A stretch of 64,000 nucleotides of DNA from Sphingomonas sp. TDK1 (GTDB lineage Bacteria > Pseudomonadota > Alphaproteobacteria > Sphingomonadales > Sphingomonadaceae). The stretch is from NCBI RefSeq assembly GCF_001650735.1, contig NZ_LXVY01000004.1, forward strand, positions 391,537 to 455,536. The letters are read 5' to 3'. Both the position numbers and the translations under genes were made by a program. Of this stretch, positions 56,298 through 64,000 are shown in pieces. Every line of letters begins with the position of its first letter. Position 1 is the first letter of the stretch. The notes beneath the pieces are model-generated. The model worked only from the letters and a program-made list of their open reading frames with translations. It ran no database searches and was not told the DNA's origin.

Positions 56298-57446
56298 TCA
56301 GGCGCCCAGCTGATGCTCGGCGACGATCGCGCGGACCACGCCCTGCATCAGCAGCTGGCGTTCGTTGATCGGGCGCGGCGTGTCCCCGATCATCACCGCC
56401 AGCGCATAGGAGCGGCCGTCCGGCGCAGTGAGCAGCGCCACGTCGTTATAGCCCGCAGTGCGGCCGAACAGGTCCTGCCCGGTGCCGGTCTTGTGCGCGA
56501 GCTGCCAGCCCGGCGGCAGCGCGCCGCGCAGACGATACTTGCCGGTGTGCGAGGCTTGCATCGTCGCGATCAGCCACTGGGTCGACACGGGCGACAGGAG
56601 CTCGCCGCGCTTCAGCCGGGCGAGCGCGCCGGCGATGGCGAGCGGTGCCGCACCGTCAGGCGGATCGGCGACATAGCGCTGATAGGCGGCGACGCGCGTT
56701 TCGCGGGGCAGCTGCGCGCGGGCAACGGCGAACGTGTTGCCCATCGAATATTCCGGCTTCCACGCCGTCAGCCCCGAGGTGCCGAGCTGGAGCAGCTTCT
56801 CACCGGGTCCGAAGCGGATCGAGCCGAGCGCGTTGCGCGCGATGAACGAGCGCACCGCCGGCGGCCCGCCGACCAAGCGCAGCAGCTTGTCGTTGCAGGT
56901 ATTGTCGCTCATCGTCAGCGCGCGGCGCAGAATCTCGCCGACCGTGCTATGATAGCCCTGGTCGCCCTTCACGAGCGAGGCGACCGGCTGGTGGAACAGC
57001 GTGAAGTCCGCACGCGTGATGACCAGCGGGTCGTTGAGGCGGATCCGACCCTGGTCGACCTGGTCGAGCACGGTCATCGCCACCCACAGCTTGGAGACGC
57101 TCTGCTGCGGCAGCTTGCGCGCGCCGCCCTGCGAGGCGGTCCAGTTGCGGTCGACACTGGTCACCGCGATGCCGACGACGCCGTCGAAATTATGGGCGAT
57201 GTCCGAGAGGCGATTCACCAGACCGACGGGCGGCGGCACTTCGGGGCGCGGTGCGGCCTGCGCGCGGGGAATCGGCATCAGCACGCCGTAATTGGGCGCG
57301 GGCAGATAGGCGGCGAGTTCGGGATGTTCGTGGACGGCGCAGCCCAGCAACACCGCGGGCCCAAGCCCCGCCACGGTCAGTGCACGCTCGACTTTCGAAA
57401 ACCGGATTTTACGCACCGCAACCAACCTCTTGCCCACTTCCATCAT
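56298..57446 (-). CDS. Class A beta-lactamase-like serine hydrolase, probable lipoprotein
   Basis: 382 residues, with a lipobox-like LLGC at residues 33-36. Serine-active motifs of class A are clear: S116-x-x-K119 (SVSK), S180-D-N182, and KTGTG. The segment SDNTCNDKLLRLVGG and GELLSPVSTQWLIATM also fit. However the omega-loop motif, E166-x-x-x-N170 in TEM numbering, reads WKPEYS (residues 229-234), so the deacylating glutamate appears to be lysine. An extra 25 residues or so follow it. It may therefore be a slow penicillin-binding enzyme, not an efficient beta-lactamase. Confidence 0.8.
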   Translation of the reverse strand: MMEVGKRLVAVRKIRFSKVERALTVAGLGPAVLLGCAVHEHPELAAYLPAPNYGVLMPIPRAQAAPRPEVPPPVGLVNRLSDIAHNFDGVVGIAVTSVDRNWTASQGGARKLPQQSVSKLWVAMTVLDQVDQGRIRLNDPLVITRADFTLFHQPVASLVKGDQGYHSTVGEILRRALTMSDNTCNDKLLRLVGGPPAVRSFIARNALGSIRFGPGEKLLQLGTSGLTAWKPEYSMGNTFAVARAQLPRETRVAAYQRYVADPPDGAAPLAIAGALARLKRGELLSPVSTQWLIATMQASHTGKYRLRGALPPGWQLAHKTGTGQDLFGRTAGYNDVALLTAPDGRSYALAVMIGDTPRPINERQLLMQGVVRAIVAEHQLGA

Positions 57447-57540
57447 GCGTCTGCCCCTAGAGGCGGCAAAGCAAGGGATTCCCGCAATGCGACGAAGCGA
57501 GTCGGTGGAGCGACGAGGCGTGGGCGCGTCCGCAACCCGA

Positions 57541-59145
57541 TCAAGGCACCAGCACCGTGTCGACCGCGTCCGGCAGCGTCTCCGGATAGTCGAGCGTATA
57601 GTGCAGGCCCCGGCTCTCCTTGCGGTGCAGCGCCGAGCGGACGATCAGGTCGGCGCTCTCCAGCAGGTTGCGCAGCTCGATCAGGTCGGGCGTGACGCGG
57701 AAATGGCCGTAATAGTCGGCCACTTCCTCGCGCAGCAGCTTGATGCGGTGCGCGGCGCGCTCCAGCCGCTTGGTCGTCCGCACGATGCCGACATAGTTCC
57801 ACATGAAGCGGCGGATCTCGGTCCAGTTCTGCTTGATGACGACTTCCTCGTCGGAATCGGTCACCCGGCTCTCGTCCCAGGGCCGGATCGCCGGCGGCGG
57901 CGCGAGCTCGCCCCAATGCGCGGTGATGTGATTCGCCACCGCCTCGCCGAACACGAAGCATTCGAGCAGCGAATTGGACGCCAGCCGATTGGCCCCGTGC
58001 AGCCCCGACTGGCTGACCTCGCCCGCCGCATAGAGGCCCGGAAGGTCGGTGCGTCCGTCGCGATCGATCATCACGCCGCCACAGGTATAATGCTGGGCGG
58101 GCACCACCGGGATCGGCTCCTTGGTCATGTCGATGTCGAGGTCGAGCAGCCGGTGGTAGATGGTCGGGAAATGGTGCTGGACGAATTCCGGCCCCATATG
58201 GCTGATGTCCAGGTGGACATAGTCGAGGCCCAGCCGCTTGATCTCATGGTCGATCGCGCGCGCCACGATGTCGCGCGGCGCCAGCTCCATCCGGGAATCG
58301 AAGTCGGGCATGAAGCGGTGGCCCGCTTCCTCGCCTGCGTCGGGCGGCAGCAGCAGATGCCCGCCCTCGCCGCGCACCGCCTCGGTGATCAGGAAGTTCT
58401 TGACGTCGAGATTGTAGAGGCAGGTCGGGTGGAACTGCATCATCTCCATGTTCGAGATGCGGCAGCCCGCGCGCCATGCCATCGCGATGCCGTCCCCGGT
58501 CGCACCGCGGGGGGCGGTGGAGAAGAGATAGGTCCGCCCTGCCCCGCCGGTCGCCAGCACGGTCGCGCGGGCGGTGAACAGCTCGACGCGGTTGGTCGCG
58601 CGGTTGAAGGCGTAGACGCCCCAGACATTGCCTGCGCCCGAATAGCGCAGTTCATGCCGGCTGGTGGCGAGGTCGATCACCACCATGTCGGGCACCAGCG
58701 TGATGTTCGGATGCGCCTGCGCGGCGCGGAGCAAAGCGGTCTGCACCGCAAGGCCGGTCGCGTCGTCGACATGGGCGATGCGCCGGTGGCTGTGGCCGCC
58801 CTCGCGGGTAAGGTGCAGCGCATTGCCCTCGGTGTTGAACGGCACGCCGAGCTGGACCAGCCGCTCGATCGCGGCCGGGGCATTCTCGACCACCATCTCC
58901 ACGGTCGCGCGGTCGTTGAGGCCGGCGCCGGCGACCATCGTGTCCTCGATATGGCTCTCGAAGGTGTCGCCCTCCTCCAGCACCGCGGCGATGCCGCCTT
59001 GCGCCCAGGCGGTCGAGCCCTCGGCAAAGCCGCCCTTGGCCAGCACCGTCACCTTGAAGCGATCCGCCAGATGCAGCGCGGTGGTAAGCCCCGCCGCACC
59101 GGAACCGAGGACCAGGACATCGCTTTGGTGGTTGGTGTCGGACAA
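57541..59145 (-). CDS. nadB: L-aspartate oxidase
   Basis: FAD enzyme that oxidises aspartate to iminoaspartate, the first step of NAD synthesis. 534 residues. Rossmann GSGAAGLTTAL, STAWAQGGIAAVL, HRRIAHVDDATG (substrate His/Arg), ATGGAGRTYLFST, HPTCLYN, PAQHYTCGGVMID and GLYAAGEVSQSGLHGANRLASNSLLE. nadA and nadC are not in the window. Confidence 0.96.
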   Translation of the reverse strand: MSDTNHQSDVLVLGSGAAGLTTALHLADRFKVTVLAKGGFAEGSTAWAQGGIAAVLEEGDTFESHIEDTMVAGAGLNDRATVEMVVENAPAAIERLVQLGVPFNTEGNALHLTREGGHSHRRIAHVDDATGLAVQTALLRAAQAHPNITLVPDMVVIDLATSRHELRYSGAGNVWGVYAFNRATNRVELFTARATVLATGGAGRTYLFSTAPRGATGDGIAMAWRAGCRISNMEMMQFHPTCLYNLDVKNFLITEAVRGEGGHLLLPPDAGEEAGHRFMPDFDSRMELAPRDIVARAIDHEIKRLGLDYVHLDISHMGPEFVQHHFPTIYHRLLDLDIDMTKEPIPVVPAQHYTCGGVMIDRDGRTDLPGLYAAGEVSQSGLHGANRLASNSLLECFVFGEAVANHITAHWGELAPPPAIRPWDESRVTDSDEEVVIKQNWTEIRRFMWNYVGIVRTTKRLERAAHRIKLLREEVADYYGHFRVTPDLIELRNLLESADLIVRSALHRKESRGLHYTLDYPETLPDAVDTVLVP

Positions 59146-59254
59146 AGAGGCACTCCTTTGCGGCGCTTAAAGCGCGCAAGGGCGGGGTTCCGCAATCCCT
59201 ACCCTTGGGTCTAATGCCAGGCACACGGATGCGAACCCATCGCTATTCCCCAAT

Positions 59255-59350
59255 CGTCACCCCGGCGAAAGCCGGGGTCCATTGGGGTCTCCCTATCGGC
59301 TCTTTCCGAGGCCGAGGGGCGAATGGATCTCGGCTTTCGCCGGGATGACG
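59255..59350. repeat. 96-bp REPIN-like inverted repeat element (copy B)
   Basis: Arms 59255-59283 and 59322-59350, centre 38 bases. Same length and layout as copy A at 45323-45418; 26 of 38 centre bases are identical. The left arm differs from copy A at two bases (T to C, A to G) that pair with each other in the small hairpin, so pairing is kept. Right arm differs at one base, giving a GU-type pair. It lies in the 268-base gap between nadB and the esterase gene. Confidence 0.9.
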
Positions 59351-59413
59351 GGCAGGGAAGCATAATTTCGGTCATACCGCACCTTCGTGTGCGCGTTGGC
59401 AAAGGAGAAGCAG

Positions 59414-60307
59414 ATGCGGTTGGGCTGGTGGATCGGAATTGCGGCGCTGATCGGCAGCGGCTCGGCGCAGGCGGCGACGTGCCGGCTGGGCGCGCCGGGG
59501 ACGACCGTTTCGGTGGGGATTCCGGGCACGGGGCGATCGATGCTGGTGCATGTGCCCGCCGGTCGCAGCGCCGCGCGGCTGCCGCTGGTGTTCGTGTTCC
59601 ACGGCAGCACCGGCAAGGGCCGCGACATTCTTGCGCAGTCGAAGCTGGAGGCGACCGCGGACCGCCACGGCTTCCTGCTCGCCGCGCCCGATGGCGGCAT
59701 CCCGGCGGAGAAGGGCTTTGTGTGGAACATCCCCGGCGTCCCGACGGTAACCGGCAAGATCCCCGGCCCCGACGATGCCGACGACGTCGCCTTCGTGAAG
59801 ACCGCGATCGACCAGCTGGCGGCCAAGGACTGCATCGACCGCGCCCGCGTCTACGCCACTGGCTATTCGGGCGGCGGGCGGCTGACCTCGTGGCTCGGCT
59901 GCGTCGCGGCGGACCGTTTCGCGGCGATCGCCCCGGTGGTGGGCCTGCGCGCGGGCAATCCGCGCAAGGACCTGCCCCGCGTCCCCGATCCGGCGACCTG
60001 CAAACCGTCGCGACCGATGCCCGTCCTTGCTTTCGCCGGCGATGCCGACACCACCAACCCGATCCAGGGCGGCGGCGCGGGCTATTGGCAGTATACGATG
60101 CACACCGCGCTGGTGCGCTGGGCGGACCTGAACGGGTGCCGTGTGGGGCCGGTAGAGCGCGAGGTTTTGGCGGACGTAAAGGAGGAGCGCTTCAGCCGCT
60201 GCTCGGGCGGCGCGGAGGTCGCGGGGCGGGTGAAGCACGGCGCGGGCCATGTCTGGGTGGCGGACAATGAGGCCATGTGGGCGTTCTTCGCGCGGCATCG
60301 GCATTGA
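59414..60307 (+). CDS. Secreted alpha/beta-hydrolase, PHB depolymerase/feruloyl esterase family (LpqC-like)
   Basis: 297 residues with a signal peptide (MRLGWWIGIAALIGSGSAQA). The hydrolase triad is read as Ser in YSGGG, Asp in FAGDADTTNP and His in GAGHVW; VFHGSTGKG supplies the oxyanion hole. The family includes short-chain polyhydroxybutyrate depolymerases and feruloyl/acetylxylan esterases. Substrate not decidable. AAAGGAGAAG precedes the ATG; an in-frame start at 59387 is less likely. Confidence 0.87.
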   Translation: MRLGWWIGIAALIGSGSAQAATCRLGAPGTTVSVGIPGTGRSMLVHVPAGRSAARLPLVFVFHGSTGKGRDILAQSKLEATADRHGFLLAAPDGGIPAEKGFVWNIPGVPTVTGKIPGPDDADDVAFVKTAIDQLAAKDCIDRARVYATGYSGGGRLTSWLGCVAADRFAAIAPVVGLRAGNPRKDLPRVPDPATCKPSRPMPVLAFAGDADTTNPIQGGGAGYWQYTMHTALVRWADLNGCRVGPVEREVLADVKEERFSRCSGGAEVAGRVKHGAGHVWVADNEAMWAFFARHRH

Positions 60308-60349
60308 CTGCTTCCTTTTAGCGACGACGCTAGAAGGAGCTGCCGCCCA

Positions 60350-60375
60350 GGAATATCGACTTCTCGACGGCCGTT
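60350..60375 (+). promoter_or_regulatory. Possible EcfG-like promoter (one mismatch)
   Basis: GGAAT (60350-60354), a 17-base spacer and CGTT (60372-60375), 35 bases before the start of the orphan membrane protein gene. One base differs from the EcfG consensus. Low weight alone. Confidence 0.3.
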
Positions 60376-60410
60376 TGTTCGACCAAACTGCTGGCTGCAG
60401 GCATGAGGAT

Positions 60411-60947
60411 ATGAGCGTGATCGCGTGGTTTGAAGCTCATGACAAACTTGCAGGTTGGGCTCAGTTTGCCGGCGCAATTTTGGCTTTGGGCCTCACCTAC
60501 TTCACTGCCTTCATGCCAATTTGGCGCAGGAAGCGACAGTTGGAAGCGAGTGGGAAGCGGCTTCTGGAAAACGGCTACGAGGTCATGGAGAGTTTCCATC
60601 GAACCTCCGCTTATTTTCTACCACTTTCTATCAATCTTCGCATTGCCGCGCTCTCAATGTCGTCCGTAGCCGACGAGATAAGTCGCTTCCCCATTTACGA
60701 GCTTGATAACCGAGGCAGTCGTTCGGTAGCCCGTTATCTCGTTACGATGAATCTTACACTCTCAGGAACCAGCCTACTACTTGATTCCATTGCAACTGAC
60801 ATAGAAGGAAGGCCGGCAACAGAAGAAGAGCGTGATAATATTCGTAGCTTGTTAGCAGATAGACTTAAATTCATCACTGACATGCTAAACGGCGTGGAGT
60901 TGAAACGCCCCGAATGGCCCAAAGCTTCCGTGCCTAACGCGTCATAG
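60411..60947 (+). CDS. Hypothetical single-pass membrane protein, foreign base composition
   Basis: 178 residues. One membrane segment near the N-terminus (about 14-36: LAGWAQFAGAILALGLTYFTAFMPIW), followed by a basic stop-transfer (RRKRQ) and a cytoplasmic helical region. No recognised domain. The gene is strikingly AT-richer than all flanking genes and uses codons such as TTA, ATA and AGA that are rare around it, so it was probably acquired. Topology resembles small membrane effectors that occur near mobile or defence genes, but no such partner is present. Confidence 0.75.
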   Translation: MSVIAWFEAHDKLAGWAQFAGAILALGLTYFTAFMPIWRRKRQLEASGKRLLENGYEVMESFHRTSAYFLPLSINLRIAALSMSSVADEISRFPIYELDNRGSRSVARYLVTMNLTLSGTSLLLDSIATDIEGRPATEEERDNIRSLLADRLKFITDMLNGVELKRPEWPKASVPNAS

Positions 60948-60971
60948 ATAGCGTCTTTCGATACCTCGACG

Positions 60972-61889
60972 CTACGCCGCCCGCGTCAAATTCAGGAACA
61001 CATCCTCCAGGTCCGCCTCGCGGGTCGACACATCGACGATCCCCAGACCCGCAGCCTGCACCGCGCCCAGCACTTCGCCGGCATTGGCCTGGTCCTTGCG
61101 GTAGGTGATCACCAGCACCCGCTCGCCCTTCCGCTCCACCTTCTGGAAGCAGGCATTATCGGGCGCACCCACGATGTTGCGGTCCACCGTCACCTCGACC
61201 ACCTTTTCCTGCGCCATGCCGACCAGCTCGCGCGTGGGTTTGTTGGCGATCAGCTGGCCATGGTTGATGATCGCGATGCGGTCGCACAGCTCCTCCGCCT
61301 CTTCGAGATAGTGCGTCGTCAGCACCACCGTCACGCCGCGCTGGTTGAGCTGCTTCACATAGGCCCAGAGCTGCTGGCGCAGTTCGACGTCGACGCCCGC
61401 GGTCGGCTCGTCGAGCACGATAATCGGCGGGGAGTGCACCATCGCCTTGGCGACCATCAGCCGCCGCTTCATGCCGCCCGACAGCGTGCGCGAATAGGCA
61501 TTGGCCTTGTCTTCCAGATGCACCGCGCGGAGCAGCGCCATCGCGTCGAACTTGCCCTTCGCCACGCCGTACAGGCCCGCCTGGATCTCCAGCGTTTCCT
61601 TGGGCGTGAAGAAGGGATCGAACAGGATCTCCTGGTTGACGATGCCGATGCTCGCCTTGGCGTTGCGCGGGTGCGCGTCGATGTCGAAGCCCCAGATCGA
61701 AACCTTGCCGTCGGTCTTGTTGACCAGCCCGGCCAGGATGTTGATCAGCGTCGACTTGCCCGCGCCGTTCGGCCCGAGCAGCCCGAAGATCTGCCCGCGC
61801 GGCACCTCGAAGCTGACCCCGTCCAGCGCGCGCTTGCCGCCCTGATAGGTCTTGCAGAGTGTGTCGATCGTGATCGCTGCCTGGGTCAT
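60972..61889 (-). CDS. ABC transporter ATP-binding protein (ABC-2 type)
   Basis: 305 residues. Walker A GPNGAGKSTL, Q-loop VNQEILFDPFFT, signature LSGGMKRRLMVAKAM, Walker B IIVLDEPTAGVD and the H-loop TTHYLEEAE. The C-terminal region (about 230-305) is the regulatory extension of NodI/DrrA-type ATPases. A permease is not found next to it; it may lie elsewhere. Start chosen at 61889. Cargo unknown. Confidence 0.92.
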   Translation of the reverse strand: MTQAAITIDTLCKTYQGGKRALDGVSFEVPRGQIFGLLGPNGAGKSTLINILAGLVNKTDGKVSIWGFDIDAHPRNAKASIGIVNQEILFDPFFTPKETLEIQAGLYGVAKGKFDAMALLRAVHLEDKANAYSRTLSGGMKRRLMVAKAMVHSPPIIVLDEPTAGVDVELRQQLWAYVKQLNQRGVTVVLTTHYLEEAEELCDRIAIINHGQLIANKPTRELVGMAQEKVVEVTVDRNIVGAPDNACFQKVERKGERVLVITYRKDQANAGEVLGAVQAAGLGIVDVSTREADLEDVFLNLTRAA

Positions 61890-61956
61890 GGCGGGCAGCT
61901 TTAAGACCCCGCGCATCCGATTGCGAGCCCCCGCGCGCTTTGCTAAGGCGCGGGGC

Positions 61957-62187
61957 ATGATCGCCCCGCCCGAAGTCATCCGTACCGCCCATGCCCGTGT
62001 CGCCTGCGACGGCACCGGTCCCGGCCTGCCCGCAGCACTCGGCCATCCGCGCGTCTATCTCCAGATCGACGAGACCGGCTATGTCGATTGCGGCTATTGC
62101 GACCGTCGTTTCGTGCTGATCGGCGGCCCCGCCGACGGTGCCGACCAGAGCCAGCTGCCCGATCATCCGGCAGGTTCCAGCCTCTGA
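61957..62187 (+). CDS. Zinc-finger (zf-CHCC) domain protein
   Basis: 76 residues. Ligands C17, H30, C45 and C48 (VACDG ... ALGHPRVYLQI ... VDCGYCDRRFVL) match the CHCC zinc finger also found in the mitochondrial complex I subunit NDUFS6. In alphaproteobacteria such proteins may assist complex I. Short distance to tldD (49 bases) on the same strand. Confidence 0.85.
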   Translation: MIAPPEVIRTAHARVACDGTGPGLPAALGHPRVYLQIDETGYVDCGYCDRRFVLIGGPADGADQSQLPDHPAGSSL

Positions 62188-62236
62188 TCGCCGCGGGAGC
62201 GCGTGACTCTGCGCACGCGCCTCCTATATCGGTTGG

Positions 62237-63664
62237 ATGAGCATTCCCACCGATCCCCGCGCCTTCCTCTATCGCGACGGGCTCGATCCCGACGCCGCCG
62301 TTCGCCTCACCGCCGATGCGCTGGGACAGGCCGAGGATGGCGAGCTCTATCTGCAATATCGCAAGTCCGAGGCGTTCGGCTTCGACGACGGCCGGTTGAA
62401 GACCGCCGCCTATGACACGCAGTCGGGCTTCGGCCTGCGCGCGGTCTCGGGCGAGACGACCGCCTTCGCGCACGCCAACGAGATCAGCGCCGCCGCGATC
62501 CGCCGCGCCGCCGAGACGATGGCGCTGATCGATCCCGCCAAGCAGGGCAAGGCAGCCCCGCCCCAAGGCAACAACCGCCATCTCTACACCGATGCCGATC
62601 CGCTCGACCTGGTGCCCTTCGCCGACAAGGTGAATCTGTGCCAGACGATCGACGCGGCCGCCCGCGCCCGCGATCCGCGGGTTCGCCAAGTCTCGGTGAG
62701 CCTCACAGGCCAGTGGAGCGTGGTCGAGGTCGTGCGCGCGGACGGCTTCGTCGCCACCGATGTGCGGCCGCTGGTGCGACTCAATGTCTCGATGGTGGTT
62801 GAGCAGAATGGCCGCCGCGAGACCGGCAGCTTCGGCACCGGCGGGCGCGTGGTCTACGACCGGCTGTTCCAGCCCGAAACCTGGAACCGCGCGATCGACG
62901 AAGCGCTGGCGCAGGCGCTGGTCAACCTCGATGCGGTGGCCGCCCCCGCGGGCGACATGACCGTGCTGTGCGGCCCCGGCTGGCCCGGCGTGCTGCTCCA
63001 CGAGGCGGTGGGCCATGGCCTTGAGGGTGACTTCAACCGCAAGGGCACCAGCGCCTTTTCCGGCCGCATCGGCGAGCGTGTCGCCGCGCCCGGCGTGACG
63101 GTGGTCGACGACGGCTCGCTCCACGATCGCCGCGGCTCGCTTTCGATCGACGACGAGGGCACGCCGACGCGCGAGACGGTGCTGATCGAGGACGGCATCC
63201 TCAAGGGCTATATGCAGGACCGCCTCAACGCCCGGCTGATGGGCGTCGAGCCGACCGGCAACGGTCGCCGCGAATCCTTCCAGCACGCGCCGATGCCACG
63301 GATGACCAACACCTTCATGAAGGGCGGCAAGGACGACCCCGGCGAGCTACTTTCGCGCGTGAAGAAGGGCATTTACGCCAAGAGCTTCGGCGGGGGCCAG
63401 GTCGACATCGTCTCGGGCAAGTTCGTCTTCTCCTGCACCGAGGCCTATCTGGTCGAGAACGGCAAGCTCGGCGCGCCGATCAAGGGCGCCACGCTGATCG
63501 GCGACGGGCCGACCGTGCTCCACCGCGTGACCGGCATCGGCAATGACTTCGCGCTCGACGAAGGTGTGGGCATGTGCGGCAAGGGCGGCCAGTCGGTGCC
63601 GGCGGGCGTCGGCCAGCCGACGCTGCTGGTGGAAGGGCTGACGGTGGGCGGGACGGCGGCGTGA
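62237..63664 (+). CDS. tldD: Metalloprotease TldD
   Basis: 475 residues, one half of the TldD/TldE (PmbA) zinc protease, which cleaves unfolded peptides. The zinc motif HEAVGHGLEGD (HExxxH) is near residue 255; others are NRKGTSAFSGRIGERVA, DDEGTPTRETVLIE, GNGRRESFQHAPMPRMTNT and IGNDFALDEGVGMCGKGGQ. E. coli TldD/TldE processes microcin B17 and promotes decay of the antitoxin CcdA. Here the stop codon (63662-63664) directly abuts that of a convergent ccdB. TldE is not in the window. Confidence 0.95.
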   Translation: MSIPTDPRAFLYRDGLDPDAAVRLTADALGQAEDGELYLQYRKSEAFGFDDGRLKTAAYDTQSGFGLRAVSGETTAFAHANEISAAAIRRAAETMALIDPAKQGKAAPPQGNNRHLYTDADPLDLVPFADKVNLCQTIDAAARARDPRVRQVSVSLTGQWSVVEVVRADGFVATDVRPLVRLNVSMVVEQNGRRETGSFGTGGRVVYDRLFQPETWNRAIDEALAQALVNLDAVAAPAGDMTVLCGPGWPGVLLHEAVGHGLEGDFNRKGTSAFSGRIGERVAAPGVTVVDDGSLHDRRGSLSIDDEGTPTRETVLIEDGILKGYMQDRLNARLMGVEPTGNGRRESFQHAPMPRMTNTFMKGGKDDPGELLSRVKKGIYAKSFGGGQVDIVSGKFVFSCTEAYLVENGKLGAPIKGATLIGDGPTVLHRVTGIGNDFALDEGVGMCGKGGQSVPAGVGQPTLLVEGLTVGGTAA

Positions 63665-63961
63665 TCAGCCGCTGCCGGTAAGCACGTCGATCGCGCCGAG
63701 GATGCGGAAACGCTCCTCGGCGAGCGATGCGATCTTATCGCCCAGCTGGCTGGTGCGAATGGCGGCAGCGAATTCCGTCATCAGCACCAGCGTCTCGCCA
63801 CCCACGCTGAAGTGAGGGTGCAGGCGCGGTGTGGTCGGCGCGCTCTCGCTGGGTTTGGCGAGCGGGATCACGAATCGGGTGCCGATATTGGCCAGATCGT
63901 CGGCTTGGCAATCGATCACCAGGCCACCGGTCACCAATCGATGCACGTCGAATTGCGCCAT
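63665..63961 (-). CDS. ccdB: CcdB-like toxin
   Basis: 98 residues, close to the 101 of F-plasmid CcdB, which poisons DNA gyrase. The start MAQFDVHRL, the central RFVIPLAKP, the stretch LHPHFSVGGETLVLMTEFAAAI and the end LAEERFRILGAIDVLTGSG fit the family. The ATG shares one base with the stop of an upstream frame that looks like ccdA. Convergent with tldD with no gap. Confidence 0.88.
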   Translation of the reverse strand: MAQFDVHRLVTGGLVIDCQADDLANIGTRFVIPLAKPSESAPTTPRLHPHFSVGGETLVLMTEFAAAIRTSQLGDKIASLAEERFRILGAIDVLTGSG

Positions 63962-64000
63962 CAAAACAGGCGAAGGTGTTCGAGCGGTAGTTCGTTCTCT
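63961..64000 (-). CDS. ccdA: CcdA-like antitoxin (C-terminal end only)
   Basis: Only the last 12 codons are in the window: ...ENELPLEHLRLF then stop, overlapping the ccdB start as TGATG. Chromosomal CcdA proteins commonly end in a similar HGLPL...YRxF tail. The call rests on this tail and on the standard ccdA-ccdB order, so it is tentative. Confidence 0.6.
   Translation of the reverse strand, partial: ENELPLEHLRLF

Overview
The window looks like chromosomal DNA of a sphingomonad (Sphingomonas or a close relative, Alphaproteobacteria). This is inferred from the high GC content, the MipZ division regulator, two TonB-dependent receptors (one with a FecI/FecR signalling pair), a PEP-CTERM protein, promoters of the EcfG general-stress type, the rpmF-plsX-fabH-ihfA-merR gene order, and palindromic repeats. 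No rRNA, tRNA, CRISPR array or complete transposon was seen.

Layout. 1-5 kb (minus strand): the start of a cyo quinol oxidase operon (cyoA, partial cyoB) behind an EcfG-like promoter, an MFS transporter, a CDF metal exporter and pdxH. 5-8.5 kb: ku and ligD, a two-gene bacterial end-joining system; ligD carries an in-frame 177-bp palindromic element. 8.5-14.1 kb: FecI-like sigma factor, FecR-like anti-sigma factor, TonB receptor with a signalling domain, and a histidine acid phosphatase/phytase, read as a cell-surface-signalling locus for a phosphorylated substrate. 14.2-17.6 kb: a circularly permuted ATP-grasp/alpha-E fusion coupled to a transglutaminase. 17.6-19.4 kb: rpoZ and a phospholipase D family enzyme. 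19.4-22.6 kb: a putative copper locus (DUF2946, TonB receptor, YcnI). 22.8-27 kb: a pyruvyltransferase-family gene with a 13-codon leader ORF, manganese catalase, a small stress-type protein behind an EcfG promoter, and phosphomanno/phosphoglucomutase. 27-29 kb: a membrane J-protein, MipZ and panC.

29-45 kb is mainly housekeeping: ssb, a DinG-type helicase, sixA-like phosphatase, the rpmF-plsX-fabH-ihfA-merR block, a pabB-pabC fusion, aspartate aminotransferase and a secreted MsrA, plus a PEP-CTERM GDSL hydrolase and several small proteins. 45-60 kb: rsmB-rpe-heparinase-purH on the plus strand, then HNH, flippase, polA, a beta-lactamase-like lipoprotein and nadB on the minus strand. Two 96-bp inverted-repeat elements of one family sit at 45.3 and 59.3 kb. 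60-64 kb: an esterase, an AT-richer orphan gene, an ABC ATPase, a zinc-finger protein and tldD, whose stop codon directly abuts a convergent ccdAB toxin-antitoxin pair at the window edge.

The most notable points are the tldD/ccdAB arrangement, the palindromic element that codes for a linker inside LigD, the phytase signalling locus, the copper locus, and near-consensus EcfG promoters in front of the quinol oxidase and the catalase-adjacent gene. Functions are assigned from motifs read by eye; no database search was made.
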